Shown here: piece after piece, positions 1 through 6,368 of the stretch
Position numbering within the stretch: the stretch's first letter is position 1
Layout: each line of letters opens with the position of its first letter
Notes under the pieces: model-generated
What the model saw: the letters and a program-made list of their open reading frames with translations, nothing else
Databases searched by the model: none
Told to the model about the DNA's origin: nothing
Assembly: GCA_017460245.1 (NCBI GenBank)
Contig: JAFUBK010000065.1
Coordinates: 1-9,923, forward strand
Length of the DNA stretch: 9,923 bases
Direction of reading: 5' to 3'
Source of the DNA: Bacilli bacterium
Lineage (GTDB): Bacteria; Bacillota_I; Bacilli_A; RF39; UBA660
Program-made: the position numbers and the translations under genes

Positions 1-686
1 ATCATAAATCCCATAAACATCGAACCTGAATCACCCGCAAAAATCGTAGCCGGATGAACATTGTGTACTAAAAATCCCAGTACAGCGCCAATCATCATAA
101 ATGTTAAAATAACATCTAAACCTAAACTACCCATAATTGCCGCAATAATACCAATAGTCAAAAAGTATATCGCACTAATACCTCCGGCAAGGCCATCGAG
201 GCCATCAATCAAATTAATACAATTGATACATCCCAAAATAAAGAATATCGTAATTGGGTAAGCAAAAATCCCAAAATCAATATAAATTCCAAACGCACTT
301 ACATCTTGAAGTAAAATACCACCATAAAACGTAACCACACACGCCGCTGCAAGTTGTCCAACGAACTTCACTAGCGCCCTAATTGAATGGATATCATCAA
401 TTATTCCCGTAATAATAATTAAAAAACTTCCTATCAATATTGAATTCATTGTTGAACTTGTATCTCCAAAAAACATATAAGTAAAAAGAAAACCTAAAAA
501 CATAGCCAATCCGCCTAACTTTGGTGTTGTCTTCGTATGAATATGTCTATGCCCTTCCTCACTTCTAGGAATATCTAAAGCTCCAATATGAAATGCAAGT
601 TTCTTAACAAATGGCATAACAAAAGCCACAAACAAGAATGATACTAATATCATCAAAAATATTCTTGTAATTACTGCTTCCCCCAT
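1..686 (-). CDS. tagO: TagO/WecA-family undecaprenyl-phosphate sugar-1-phosphate transferase, 3' end cut by window edge
   Basis: I translated 228 codons from the ATG at 684-686 to the left edge with no stop, so the C-terminus is missing. The protein is a polytopic membrane enzyme of glycosyltransferase family 4 (MraY/WecA/TagO). Family members move GlcNAc-1-phosphate from UDP-GlcNAc to undecaprenyl phosphate at the cytoplasmic membrane, the first step of teichoic acid or other wall polymer synthesis. Visible motifs are the TPKLGGLAMF segment (54-63), the DD pair at 97-98, NLIDGLDGLAGG (158-169) and HPATIFAGDSGSMF (211-224). These follow B. subtilis TagO closely and MraY less well. The ribosome binding site AGAGGTG (694-700) lies 7 bases before the ATG and supports this start. 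The gene lies 71 bp downstream of the PP2C gene. The family is near certain; TagO versus another WecA-like subfamily is inferred. Confidence 0.88.
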   Translation of the reverse strand, partial: MGEAVITRIFLMILVSFLFVAFVMPFVKKLAFHIGALDIPRSEEGHRHIHTKTTPKLGGLAMFLGFLFTYMFFGDTSSTMNSILIGSFLIIITGIIDDIHSIRALVKFVGQLAAACVVTFYGGILLQDVSAFGIYIDFGIFAYPITIFFILGCINCINLIDGLDGLAGGISAIYFLTIGIIAAIMGSLGLDVILTFMMIGAVLGFLVHNVHPATIFAGDSGSMFMGFM

Positions 687-707
687 TAAAGTTCACCTCT
701 AATAATA

Positions 708-716
708 ATTTTACCA
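708..716 (-). promoter_or_regulatory. possible extended -10 promoter element before the tagO-like gene
   Basis: On the minus strand the sequence reads TGGTAAAAT, which fits an extended -10 element (TGnTAnnnT). No good -35 is seen; TTAGAT 18 bases upstream is weak. The predicted start of transcription would fall almost on the ribosome binding site, giving a very short leader, so read-through from the PP2C gene is an equally good explanation. A perfect 14-base AT palindrome (717-730, TATTTTATAAAATA) abuts the element and could be an operator or just AT-rich chance. Confidence 0.3.
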
Positions 717-757
717 TATTTTATAAAATAAATCTAATTTTAACAATTTTTTTATAT

Positions 758-1576
758 TTAACGTTTAAGCATCTTTTCTTTCGCACTAGATTTTGGTAAA
801 GAAACAACGATAGCCGAAATATTATCCTCACTTTTTCTTACAACATCTGGACTTGTAAGTGCATCGTTTACAATAGTTTTCGCATCAGTATCGTTAATAA
901 AATAATTAGTAAATCTTTCTTCCGAAATTAAATCAGTAACTCCATCAGAAGATAAAATAAGTTTTTGACCCTCATTTTCAATAAGTCTTTTATGGATTTT
1001 AAACAAAGGATATTCCCCTATACAAGAACCAACAGAAAAATTAAAAATATGCCTTCTTATCTGTTCATAACTTTTATTAGTTAAATAAAATTTAATATAC
1101 GTAAGTAATTTAAGTTCATCATTTTCGTAAGTATAAATAGTAGAATCACCCAAATTTAAAATAATAGTATTATATTTGTTTGTAAGTGACAAAGCAAAAG
1201 TTGTTTGAGCTTTTCCGCGGTATCTAAATTTAATTTTTCGATTAATTTTCCTAATTTTCTTTGTTATTTTTTTCATAATCAAATCGGTATCATCAATAAT
1301 ATCCATATCCATATCAGCAAACCAATTTAACATTTCTTTAACAAATATTCTGCTCGCAACATCGCTTTTTGAATATCCACCAAGTCCATCAGCTACAATA
1401 TTCAAAAAGCATCTATCATCTTTAACCGCACTTCCAACCGCATCTTCTTGTAAATGCTTAGGTTTAGAAATATAACCTCTGACCGATGCAAGCCTAATTT
1501 TTCCGTCCAACAGTTCACAAGAAAAATCATCAACCATTTTATCGTTTTCAATATTACTTTTAATTATAGTATCCAC
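758..1576 (-). CDS. PP2C-type serine/threonine protein phosphatase (PrpC/Stp-like)
   Basis: This 272-residue soluble protein is a metal-dependent PPM/PP2C phosphatase that would remove phosphate from Ser/Thr residues in the cytoplasm. The family motifs occur in order: QEDAVG (43-48), VADGLGGY (61-68, the metal-binding DG), TTFALSL (about 125-131), LNLGDSTIYTY (about 140-150), LILSSDGVTDLIS (about 206-218, a second metal aspartate) and EDNISAIVV (about 250-258). No membrane segment is seen. The start is a GTG at 1574-1576, chosen because a perfect AGGAGG lies seven bases upstream; the next in-frame ATG is 13 codons further in and has no such site. In many Firmicutes a PrpC-type phosphatase sits beside a PASTA-domain kinase (PrkC), but no kinase is in this window. 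It has its own sigma-A-like promoter behind the upstream terminator. The target is unknown. Confidence 0.93.
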   Translation of the reverse strand: MDTIIKSNIENDKMVDDFSCELLDGKIRLASVRGYISKPKHLQEDAVGSAVKDDRCFLNIVADGLGGYSKSDVASRIFVKEMLNWFADMDMDIIDDTDLIMKKITKKIRKINRKIKFRYRGKAQTTFALSLTNKYNTIILNLGDSTIYTYENDELKLLTYIKFYLTNKSYEQIRRHIFNFSVGSCIGEYPLFKIHKRLIENEGQKLILSSDGVTDLISEERFTNYFINDTDAKTIVNDALTSPDVVRKSEDNISAIVVSLPKSSAKEKMLKR

Positions 1577-1600
1577 ACCAGTGCCTCCTAAATGTCAATT

Positions 1601-1629
1601 ATTATATCAACGTCAAATCAAAAAGTCAA
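1601..1629 (-). promoter_or_regulatory. sigma-A-type promoter of the PP2C gene
   Basis: The minus strand shows -35 TTGACT (1624-1629) and a perfect -10 TATAAT (1601-1606) separated by exactly 17 bases. It lies between the terminator at 1691-1726 and the AGGAGG of the PP2C gene, so it probably drives the phosphatase and perhaps the tagO-like gene behind it. This is the best housekeeping promoter match in the window. Confidence 0.8.
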
Positions 1630-1690
1630 CCAAAGGTAAAAGGTAATATTATTAAAAAATCAAAGAAATTACACTTTACATAATTATAAC

Positions 1691-1726
1691 AAAAAAAAGC
1701 ATTTTTTAATCTTCAAAAAACGCTTT
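1691..1726 (-). terminator. intrinsic terminator overlapping the 3' end of the M18 aminopeptidase gene
   Basis: A 12-pair stem (arms 1715-1726 and 1696-1707, including one G-T wobble) encloses a 7-base loop. It is followed on the minus strand by an eight-base T run (1691-1698). The 5' arm lies inside the last codons of the aminopeptidase gene and the stop codon sits at the base of the loop, so the end of the gene doubles as the terminator. It should end the spoIIID-mbl-aminopeptidase transcript. Confidence 0.8.
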
Positions 1727-3115
1727 ATAACATTCATATGCATTGTAAATGTCAAACTTACTGGCCACTTCATAAGGCGCATGCATCGATAAAACAGGAA
1801 TTCCGGCGTCAAGTACATCAATACCTCTATCAGCTAAAATATAAGCAATAGTTCCGCCACCGCCAACATCTATTTTACCCATATCAGAAATCTGATAAAG
1901 TAAATCATTACTTTCAAAAATATCTCTTACTTTAGCTACAAACTCTGCACTAGCATCAGATGCTCCGCTTTTACCACGGCCACCCGTATATTTAATCAAA
2001 CATAAACCCCTGCCCAAATAAGCCGCATTATTTTTTTCATCGACAAAATCATAAGTAGGATCAGAAGCAGAAGTAACATCAGCAGAAAGCATTTCCGAAT
2101 TACATAAACATTTATTTAAACAGTTAAATTCTTTTTCCAAGGTTTTCTCAAGTAATAAAGAAACAAAATGTTCAAAATTAGCCGAATACATACCCGTATT
2201 TCCCATACTACCAATTTCTTCTTTATCGGTTAGTAACAAAACAGCTGTTCTTTGTAATTTATCTAAATCAAGTAATGCCCTCAAAGAAGTATAAGCACAA
2301 GACTTATCATCTTGTCCATAGGCCGCAACCATACTCTCATCAAAACCTAAACTACGAGCTTTAAAAGCTGGCACCAATTCAAGTTCAGCACTATTAAAAT
2401 CTCTTTCAGTAATACCATACTTTTTATTCAAAATACTCAAAATATTAAGTTTAACCTTTTCTGATACTTTTTCATCTTCATAAGGAATACTTCCAACAAG
2501 TAAATTCAAATCCTCTCCAGCAATGCCATCAGACAGTGTTTTTTTCATCTGATCTTTAGCTAAATGAGGAAGTAAATCAGTAATTGTAAACACCGGATCA
2601 GTATCTTCTTCACCAATATTAATGTCAACCACTTCCCCAGAAGATTTAACAACAACACCATGTATAGCTAGAGGAATAGTCGTCCATTGATATTTTTTTA
2701 TTCCTCCATAGTAATGAGTTTTAAACAGCGCAAAACCACCATCTTCATATAAAGGATTAGGTTTTAAATCAAGTCTCGGACTATCAATATGAGCCCCTAT
2801 TAAATTAAGACCATTAGATAGCTTATCTTCACCAATAACCGCTGCATAAACAGCCTTAGATCTATTAACATAGTATATTTTATCTCCAGGTTTAATTTCT
2901 TTAACGTTAAAAATATCTTTAAAACCATTATAATCTAATAGCTTAATAGTTTCTTTAGTAAATAATCTTTCTGTTTTAGCTTTGTTCAAAAAATTAATAT
3001 AATCATCACTAAATTTAAAAATAACTTCTTTTTTATTTTCATCAAGACCTTCAAAACCATTTTTACATTCGTTAAATAATTTTTCTTCTAAAATTTCACC
3101 TTTAGTTTTTTCCAT
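1706..3115 (-). CDS. M18-family zinc aminopeptidase
   Basis: The 469-residue protein is a full-length member of peptidase family M18, the cytosolic two-zinc aminopeptidases that often form dodecamers and release N-terminal residues, commonly acidic or hydrophobic, from peptides. The expected metal and catalytic residues are visible: H109 in AHIDSPRLD, D269 in GQDDK, the E299-E300 pair in DKEEIGSMG, D346 in SADV, and H445 in SMHAPYEV. The GQDDK and HIDSPRLD wording resembles the bacterial branch called M18 family aminopeptidase 1 (ApeA-type in Clostridia) more than yeast Ape1. An AGGAGG eight bases before the ATG supports the start. The gene lies 35 bp behind mbl with no terminator between them, so it is probably co-transcribed with spoIIID and mbl. 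A sporulation role is only suggested by that position. Confidence 0.93.
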   Translation of the reverse strand: MEKTKGEILEEKLFNECKNGFEGLDENKKEVIFKFSDDYINFLNKAKTERLFTKETIKLLDYNGFKDIFNVKEIKPGDKIYYVNRSKAVYAAVIGEDKLSNGLNLIGAHIDSPRLDLKPNPLYEDGGFALFKTHYYGGIKKYQWTTIPLAIHGVVVKSSGEVVDINIGEEDTDPVFTITDLLPHLAKDQMKKTLSDGIAGEDLNLLVGSIPYEDEKVSEKVKLNILSILNKKYGITERDFNSAELELVPAFKARSLGFDESMVAAYGQDDKSCAYTSLRALLDLDKLQRTAVLLLTDKEEIGSMGNTGMYSANFEHFVSLLLEKTLEKEFNCLNKCLCNSEMLSADVTSASDPTYDFVDEKNNAAYLGRGLCLIKYTGGRGKSGASDASAEFVAKVRDIFESNDLLYQISDMGKIDVGGGGTIAYILADRGIDVLDAGIPVLSMHAPYEVASKFDIYNAYECYKAFFED

Positions 3116-3150
3116 TTAATAAGCCTCCTTTTTTCTATTATTAACAATAA

Positions 3151-4155
3151 CTAATAATTTAAACCATTGTTTGCGATTAAATTAACATTATCAAGTAAAA
3201 CCCCAGTTCCTTCAACAACACAAGTAAGAGGACTGTCTGCCACAAAAACTGGAACCTTAAGTTCATGCGCAAGTAATTGGTCAAATCCATTAAGTAAAGC
3301 ACCACCACCAGTAATGACAATACCCTTATCAACAATATCAGCAGAAAGCTCAGGAGGTGTTTGCTCTAAAACTGCTTTTGCCGTATTAATAACCGTATAT
3401 ACACTTTCCCTTAAAGCTTCTTCAACCTCATCAGAAGTCATCGTAATAGTATGTGGAAGACCAGTAACTAAATCACGACCTCTAACTTCCATTTTTTCAT
3501 TTAAAGACCCAGGAAAAACCGTACCAATCGTAAATTTAATATCCTCAGCAGTTCTATCACCAACAAGTAATTTATATTTATCCTTTATATATTTAATAAT
3601 ATCATTATCAAATACATTACCAGCAATTTTAATAGAAGAAGAAGTAACAATACCGCCTAAAGATAAAATAGCAATATCAGTAGTTCCACCACCAATATCA
3701 ATAACCATATTACCACTAGGTTTAGAAATATCCATTCCTGCCCCAATAGCCGCAACTTTAGGCTCTTCTTCAATAAACACTTTGCGCGCACCAGTTCTTT
3801 CAGCAGCTTCCTTAATCGCATTTTTTTCAACTTGAGTAATATTTGAAGGACAACAAATTAAAATTCTAGGGCGTGCCAAAAAAGAGCGCCCGTTAACTTT
3901 CCTAATAAAGTGATTAAGCATAATTTCCGTAATTTCAAAATCAGCAATAACACCATCTTTTAAAGGCCTTATTGCTTTAACTCTACCAGGAGTTCTTCCA
4001 AGCATTTCCCTAGCCTCAGTACCAACCGCAAGTGGTCTTTTAGTATCCGCATCAATTGCTACCACACTAGGCTCATTTAAAACAATACCTTGTCCTTTTA
4101 TATAAATAAGTACATTTGCTGTCCCTAAATCTATTCCAATATCTTTTGAAAACAT
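3151..4155 (-). CDS. mbl: MreB-family actin homologue Mbl
   Basis: This bacterial actin forms membrane-bound filaments that guide the elongasome and lateral wall synthesis. The 334-residue product matches B. subtilis Mbl almost throughout, including IGIDLGTANVLI near the N-terminus (nucleotide phosphate-binding loop), NEPSVVAID, IRPLKDGVIADFE, EEEPKVAAIGAGM, DIGGGTTDIA (second phosphate loop) and ITGGGALLNG (adenosine motif). I place the start at the ATG at 4153-4155, giving MFSKDIGID, because AAAGG lies eight bases upstream and B. subtilis Mbl begins at the same point. The frame extends three codons further to a GTG that overlaps the ribosome binding site. The gene lies 48 bp behind spoIIID, as in B. 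subtilis where spoIIID and mbl are neighbours. Mbl is preferred over MreB on sequence and context. Confidence 0.95.
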   Translation of the reverse strand: MFSKDIGIDLGTANVLIYIKGQGIVLNEPSVVAIDADTKRPLAVGTEAREMLGRTPGRVKAIRPLKDGVIADFEITEIMLNHFIRKVNGRSFLARPRILICCPSNITQVEKNAIKEAAERTGARKVFIEEEPKVAAIGAGMDISKPSGNMVIDIGGGTTDIAILSLGGIVTSSSIKIAGNVFDNDIIKYIKDKYKLLVGDRTAEDIKFTIGTVFPGSLNEKMEVRGRDLVTGLPHTITMTSDEVEEALRESVYTVINTAKAVLEQTPPELSADIVDKGIVITGGGALLNGFDQLLAHELKVPVFVADSPLTCVVEGTGVLLDNVNLIANNGLNY

Positions 4156-4172
4156 AATCATCACCTTTAATT

Positions 4173-4181
4173 ATTATAACA
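4173..4181 (-). promoter_or_regulatory. possible extended -10 promoter for mbl
   Basis: In the gap between spoIIID and mbl the minus strand reads TGTTATAAT, a perfect TGn plus TATAAT extended -10. No good -35 is found in the end of spoIIID. A vegetative promoter here makes sense because Mbl is needed in growing cells while SpoIIID is specific to the mother cell. The assignment rests on motif match and position only. Confidence 0.5.
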
Positions 4182-4203
4182 CAAGGCTAACTCTTTTAAT
4201 AGT

Positions 4204-4452
4204 TTAATTTGGTATTTTTAAATACTTTTTTCGAGTCGATTCGCCCCCTTTTAGATGTCTTATTTGTGCATGATATCTTAAAATTTTTTGAACTTCTAAA
4301 AATAAAGAAGAATCAATTTTTCTTAGTCTTTCTTTTAAATCCTTATGAACTGTACTTTTAGAAACTCCAAATACTTTGGCAATTTCCCTTAAAGTTTTTC
4401 CTGTTACGATCATATAATTAGCCTCATCCAAAACTCTTTCTTCTATATACAT
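4204..4452 (-). CDS. spoIIID: sporulation transcription regulator SpoIIID
   Basis: This 82-residue protein is the mother-cell DNA-binding regulator that activates or represses many sigma-E genes and helps switch to sigma-K during sporulation. It shows the family's central helix-turn-helix: LREIAKVFGVSKSTVHKDL (21-39) is nearly identical to the B. subtilis SpoIIID reading head. It also has the following ERL and the downstream LRYHAQIRHLKGGESTRKKY region, where the family has a basic C-terminal DNA-contacting helix. B. subtilis SpoIIID is slightly longer (about 93 residues), and the N-terminus here is shorter. The ATG at 4450-4452 has AAGAGG eight bases upstream. The gene follows the spoIIQ terminator and precedes mbl, which matches known gene order and makes the call very safe. 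Its presence is direct evidence that the bacterium belongs to a spore-forming lineage. Confidence 0.95.
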   Translation of the reverse strand: MYIEERVLDEANYMIVTGKTLREIAKVFGVSKSTVHKDLKERLRKIDSSLFLEVQKILRYHAQIRHLKGGESTRKKYLKIPN

Positions 4453-4469
4453 ACATATCGCCTCTTATT

Positions 4470-4499
4470 AAAGTATATAAACCCTTTAAAAAAATAGAC
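4470..4499 (-). promoter_or_regulatory. candidate sigma-E-like promoter of spoIIID
   Basis: On the minus strand GTCTATT (4493-4499) and TATACTTT (4470-4477) are 15 bases apart, loosely resembling the sigma-E boxes (KMATATT and CATACANT). B. subtilis spoIIID is known to be sigma-E driven, which gives a prior for such a site. The match is imperfect and the region is very AT-rich, so this is tentative. The -10 box is also one arm of an inverted repeat (AAAGTATA at 4470-4477 with TATACTTT at 4507-4514 on the plus strand), which might be an autoregulatory operator. Confidence 0.3.
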
Positions 4500-4524
4500 C
4501 AAATACTATACTTTAAAATCATAT

Positions 4525-4550
4525 AAAAAAAGTATCTTTAAAAGATACTT
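4525..4550 (-). terminator. intrinsic terminator after spoIIQ
   Basis: A perfect inverted repeat, AAGTATCTTT and AAAGATACTT around a single T (4530-4550), is followed on the minus strand by a run of T residues. It begins a few bases after the spoIIQ stop codon and would end the rpiB-like/DUF1146/spoIID/spoIIQ transcript, separating it from spoIIID. The stem is AT-rich but long and uninterrupted. Confidence 0.8.
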
Positions 4551-4554
4551 AAAT

Positions 4555-5193
4555 TTATAATTCATTTACATCTTTATCATAATATTCTTCTGGATTAACA
4601 TAAATATTATCAAGCTTAAGCATAAATACCATGTGACTTCCCAAATCTTTATTTATATTAGCCTCTCCGCTTTTTCCAATAATATCACCCTGACGAACAG
4701 TCGCATCCTTCTGTACTTTAACTTCACTTAAACCTTGGTAAATAGTCACCACTTTTTCAGAACTTGTAATTTCTACTACATTACCAAGTAGCTTATCTTC
4801 TTTAACCAAGCTGACTGTTCCAGATATAGAAGCCATCACATCAAACCCTCCGTCAACTCCACCATACGCTACACCATTATTTTGGAAATAAGTCTGTTCA
4901 TAATTAGTAATAGAATTTTCTTGCTCTTCCTCTGTCCCTTTGTAATTATAAAAGTTTTCTACTATCTTAACGTTAGAATCAGTATATGGCCTCATTAAAG
5001 TAGATTCAGTATTAACAACAGGAAGATCATCACTACCAAACAATCTCGATACATACTGCATATCATCATCAGAATCGCTTTCTTTTAATTTCGAATTAGA
5101 AAAATCAAAATAATATAAAGCACCAAAAGTCAAAGCAAAAATTAAAACATACGACAAATATAAAACAGGTTTTTTCAAAACTCTTTTTTTCAT
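4555..5193 (-). CDS. spoIIQ: stage II sporulation protein SpoIIQ with degenerate LytM (M23) domain
   Basis: SpoIIQ is the forespore membrane protein that pairs with mother-cell SpoIIIAH to form the feeding channel across the intermembrane space and helps engulfment. The 212-residue product has a short basic cytoplasmic tail, one membrane helix (about 9-29), an acidic linker, a segment with VVNTESTLMRPY and an IVENFYNY stretch that matches B. subtilis SpoIIQ, and a LytM fold (about 113-203) with SGTV, YQGLSEVKV, GDIIGKSG and the final NPEEY. The zinc site is broken: no His is found at the first ligand position (around GVDGGFDV), and the usual HxHF motif reads HMVF (H187, V189). A structural rather than enzymatic role is therefore likely. 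I start at the ATG at 5191-5193, six bases behind AGAGGTG; an ATG 7 codons upstream lies before that site. It lacks the long C-terminal tail of the B. subtilis protein. Confidence 0.9.
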   Translation of the reverse strand: MKKRVLKKPVLYLSYVLIFALTFGALYYFDFSNSKLKESDSDDDMQYVSRLFGSDDLPVVNTESTLMRPYTDSNVKIVENFYNYKGTEEEQENSITNYEQTYFQNNGVAYGGVDGGFDVMASISGTVSLVKEDKLLGNVVEITSSEKVVTIYQGLSEVKVQKDATVRQGDIIGKSGEANINKDLGSHMVFMLKLDNIYVNPEEYYDKDVNEL

Positions 5194-5211
5194 TTCTTTC
5201 ACCTCTATTAT

Positions 5212-5242
5212 CATTTTTAACTCAAATAGGTAAAATTATACT
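5212..5242 (-). promoter_or_regulatory. candidate sigma-F-type promoter of spoIIQ
   Basis: The minus strand reads AGTATA (5237-5242), 15 bases, then GTTAAAAATG (5212-5221). This is close to the sigma-F pattern (-35 wGTATA, -10 near GGnnAnAMTR). B. subtilis spoIIQ is transcribed by sigma-F in the forespore, while spoIID is a sigma-E gene of the mother cell, so a separate promoter between them is expected. The -35 box overlaps the spoIID stop codon. The predicted transcript start lies very close to the ribosome binding site at 5200-5206, which weakens the case. Confidence 0.42.
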
Positions 5243-6152
5243 ACATTTTTTTTATTTCCGTTCCTTGATAATAATGTTTTAAAATTTCATCGTATTTATA
5301 GCCTTCTTTTGCCATACCAAGCGCGCCATATTGACTCATTCCCACACCATGGCCAAAACCTTTAGTATTAATAACAACCTTTCCACCGTTTTGTATTAGT
5401 TCAAAATAGTTAGACCTAAGTGCTAATCTCGTCGCAACATCACGGCCCTTAAAATCTATTCCATTTATTTTTATTTTTTTAACTCTCCCTGTACTAGTTC
5501 TTTCAAGAACGTCAAAAACAAGATTCTCATTATATTCAAGTTCTAATTTTTTATAAAAATCGCCAAGATCAAACGTTACACTATCCTCATACACCGGCGA
5601 AGCCTCATCCCACACACTACTAACACTTCTTAAATAAGGAACCATCGTAGAAAAAACTTCTTCACTGTTTTCAGTCATTCCCGTACTGGTAGAAAAAAAC
5701 AAAGCCTCTACAACTTCGCCTTTATAAGATAAATACTCACCCTTAGTAGCTAATACCGCCGATTTGATTTTATTTATTTTAGCACCATATTCGCCTTTCC
5801 ACTTTTCTTTAAGTTCTTCATCAGTTAAATAAACTTGATTTAAAGTTGTATTAACAACATCGTAATCTTGTTTTTTATTTTTTTCTTTTTGAACTAAAAC
5901 ATAACTTCTGGCCGCCACCGCCTGTGCTTTTAAAGCTTCCAAATCAAAACTAGTTGGTATTTCACCAGCTAGTACTCCTTTAATATATTCCTCAAACGGA
6001 ACTTTAATAATTTTAGAATTTTTCTCATCTTTTACTCTAACAAATAAATTTGATACATAATGAAACTTAATCTCATCAGTTTTAACAAACAAACTAACAA
6101 TTATAAAAGGCACAGCTATAACAACTACAGTAATTAAAATTAGCCTTTTCAT
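5241..6152 (-). CDS. spoIID: stage II sporulation protein SpoIID, peptidoglycan lytic transglycosylase
   Basis: SpoIID cuts glycan strands of peptidoglycan and, with SpoIIM and SpoIIP, drives migration of the mother-cell membrane around the forespore. The 303-residue product has an N-terminal membrane anchor (about 4-23) and an extracytoplasmic SpoIID domain. Landmarks are the EEYIKGVLAGEIP segment, whose E64 corresponds to the catalytic glutamate, ALKAQAVAARSYVL (73-86), FFSTSTGMTENSEEVF (152-167) and the C-terminal GFGHGVGMSQYGA (265-277). Length and motifs are normal for the family. The ribosome binding site AGGGGTGAT overlaps the TAG stop of the preceding DUF1146 gene, pointing to coupled translation. 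In B. subtilis murAA precedes spoIID; here the DUF1146 gene is directly next to it. The protein is expected to act only in sporulating cells. Confidence 0.95.
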   Translation of the reverse strand: MKRLILITVVVIAVPFIIVSLFVKTDEIKFHYVSNLFVRVKDEKNSKIIKVPFEEYIKGVLAGEIPTSFDLEALKAQAVAARSYVLVQKEKNKKQDYDVVNTTLNQVYLTDEELKEKWKGEYGAKINKIKSAVLATKGEYLSYKGEVVEALFFSTSTGMTENSEEVFSTMVPYLRSVSSVWDEASPVYEDSVTFDLGDFYKKLELEYNENLVFDVLERTSTGRVKKIKINGIDFKGRDVATRLALRSNYFELIQNGGKVVINTKGFGHGVGMSQYGALGMAKEGYKYDEILKHYYQGTEIKKM

Positions 6153-6164
6153 TATCTATCACCC

Positions 6165-6365
6165 CTAGTTAAAAAGATTTGAATAAGTAAAAAAATCATA
6201 CAAAAAATTAGTAACTAAATATGAAAGTGATATACTTACCATTAAATATAATACCCTAGAAGCATAGTATCTATTTTGCTTAAAAAGTCCATTAATGTTA
6301 ATACTATCTAATGCCCATATAGCCAAAAAAGTAAAAATAATATATAAAATAGCTTTCAATAACAT
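6165..6365 (-). CDS. DUF1146 family small membrane protein (YwzB-like)
   Basis: This 66-residue protein is mostly membrane: one helix at about 3-18 and another at about 37-55, joined by a polar loop. The pattern WALDSININGLFKQN, then SRVLYLMVSISLSYLVTNFLYDF resembles B. subtilis YwzB (DUF1146), whose gene also sits just upstream of the murAA-spoIID region. The function of the family is unknown; conservation next to wall and spore genes hints at an envelope role, which is inference. The ribosome binding site AAAGGA lies inside the last codons and stop of the rpiB-like gene, only three bases separate the two coding regions, and 12 bases separate it from spoIID. These three are therefore almost certainly co-transcribed. 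Confidence 0.82.
   Translation of the reverse strand: MLLKAILYIIFTFLAIWALDSININGLFKQNRYYASRVLYLMVSISLSYLVTNFLYDFFTYSNLFN
6195..6224 (-). promoter_or_regulatory. weak candidate sigma-E promoter for spoIID inside the DUF1146 gene
   Basis: TCATATT (6218-6224, minus strand) is a perfect match to the sigma-E -35 consensus KMATATT. Fifteen bases downstream TGTATGAT (6195-6202) matches CATACANT at only about half of the positions. B. subtilis spoIID is sigma-E controlled, so an internal mother-cell promoter is plausible here, but in such AT-rich DNA this could be chance. Confidence 0.22.
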
Positions 6366-6368
6366 ATA

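Noticed and set aside
61..261. Plus-strand open frame of 66 codons at the left edge
   Set aside because: It lies antisense to the TagO-like gene, which has all family motifs on the minus strand.
3167..3835. Long plus-strand open frame of 222 codons opposite mbl
   Set aside because: It is antisense to a highly conserved gene, lacks a ribosome binding site and resembles no family; its length follows from codon bias of mbl.
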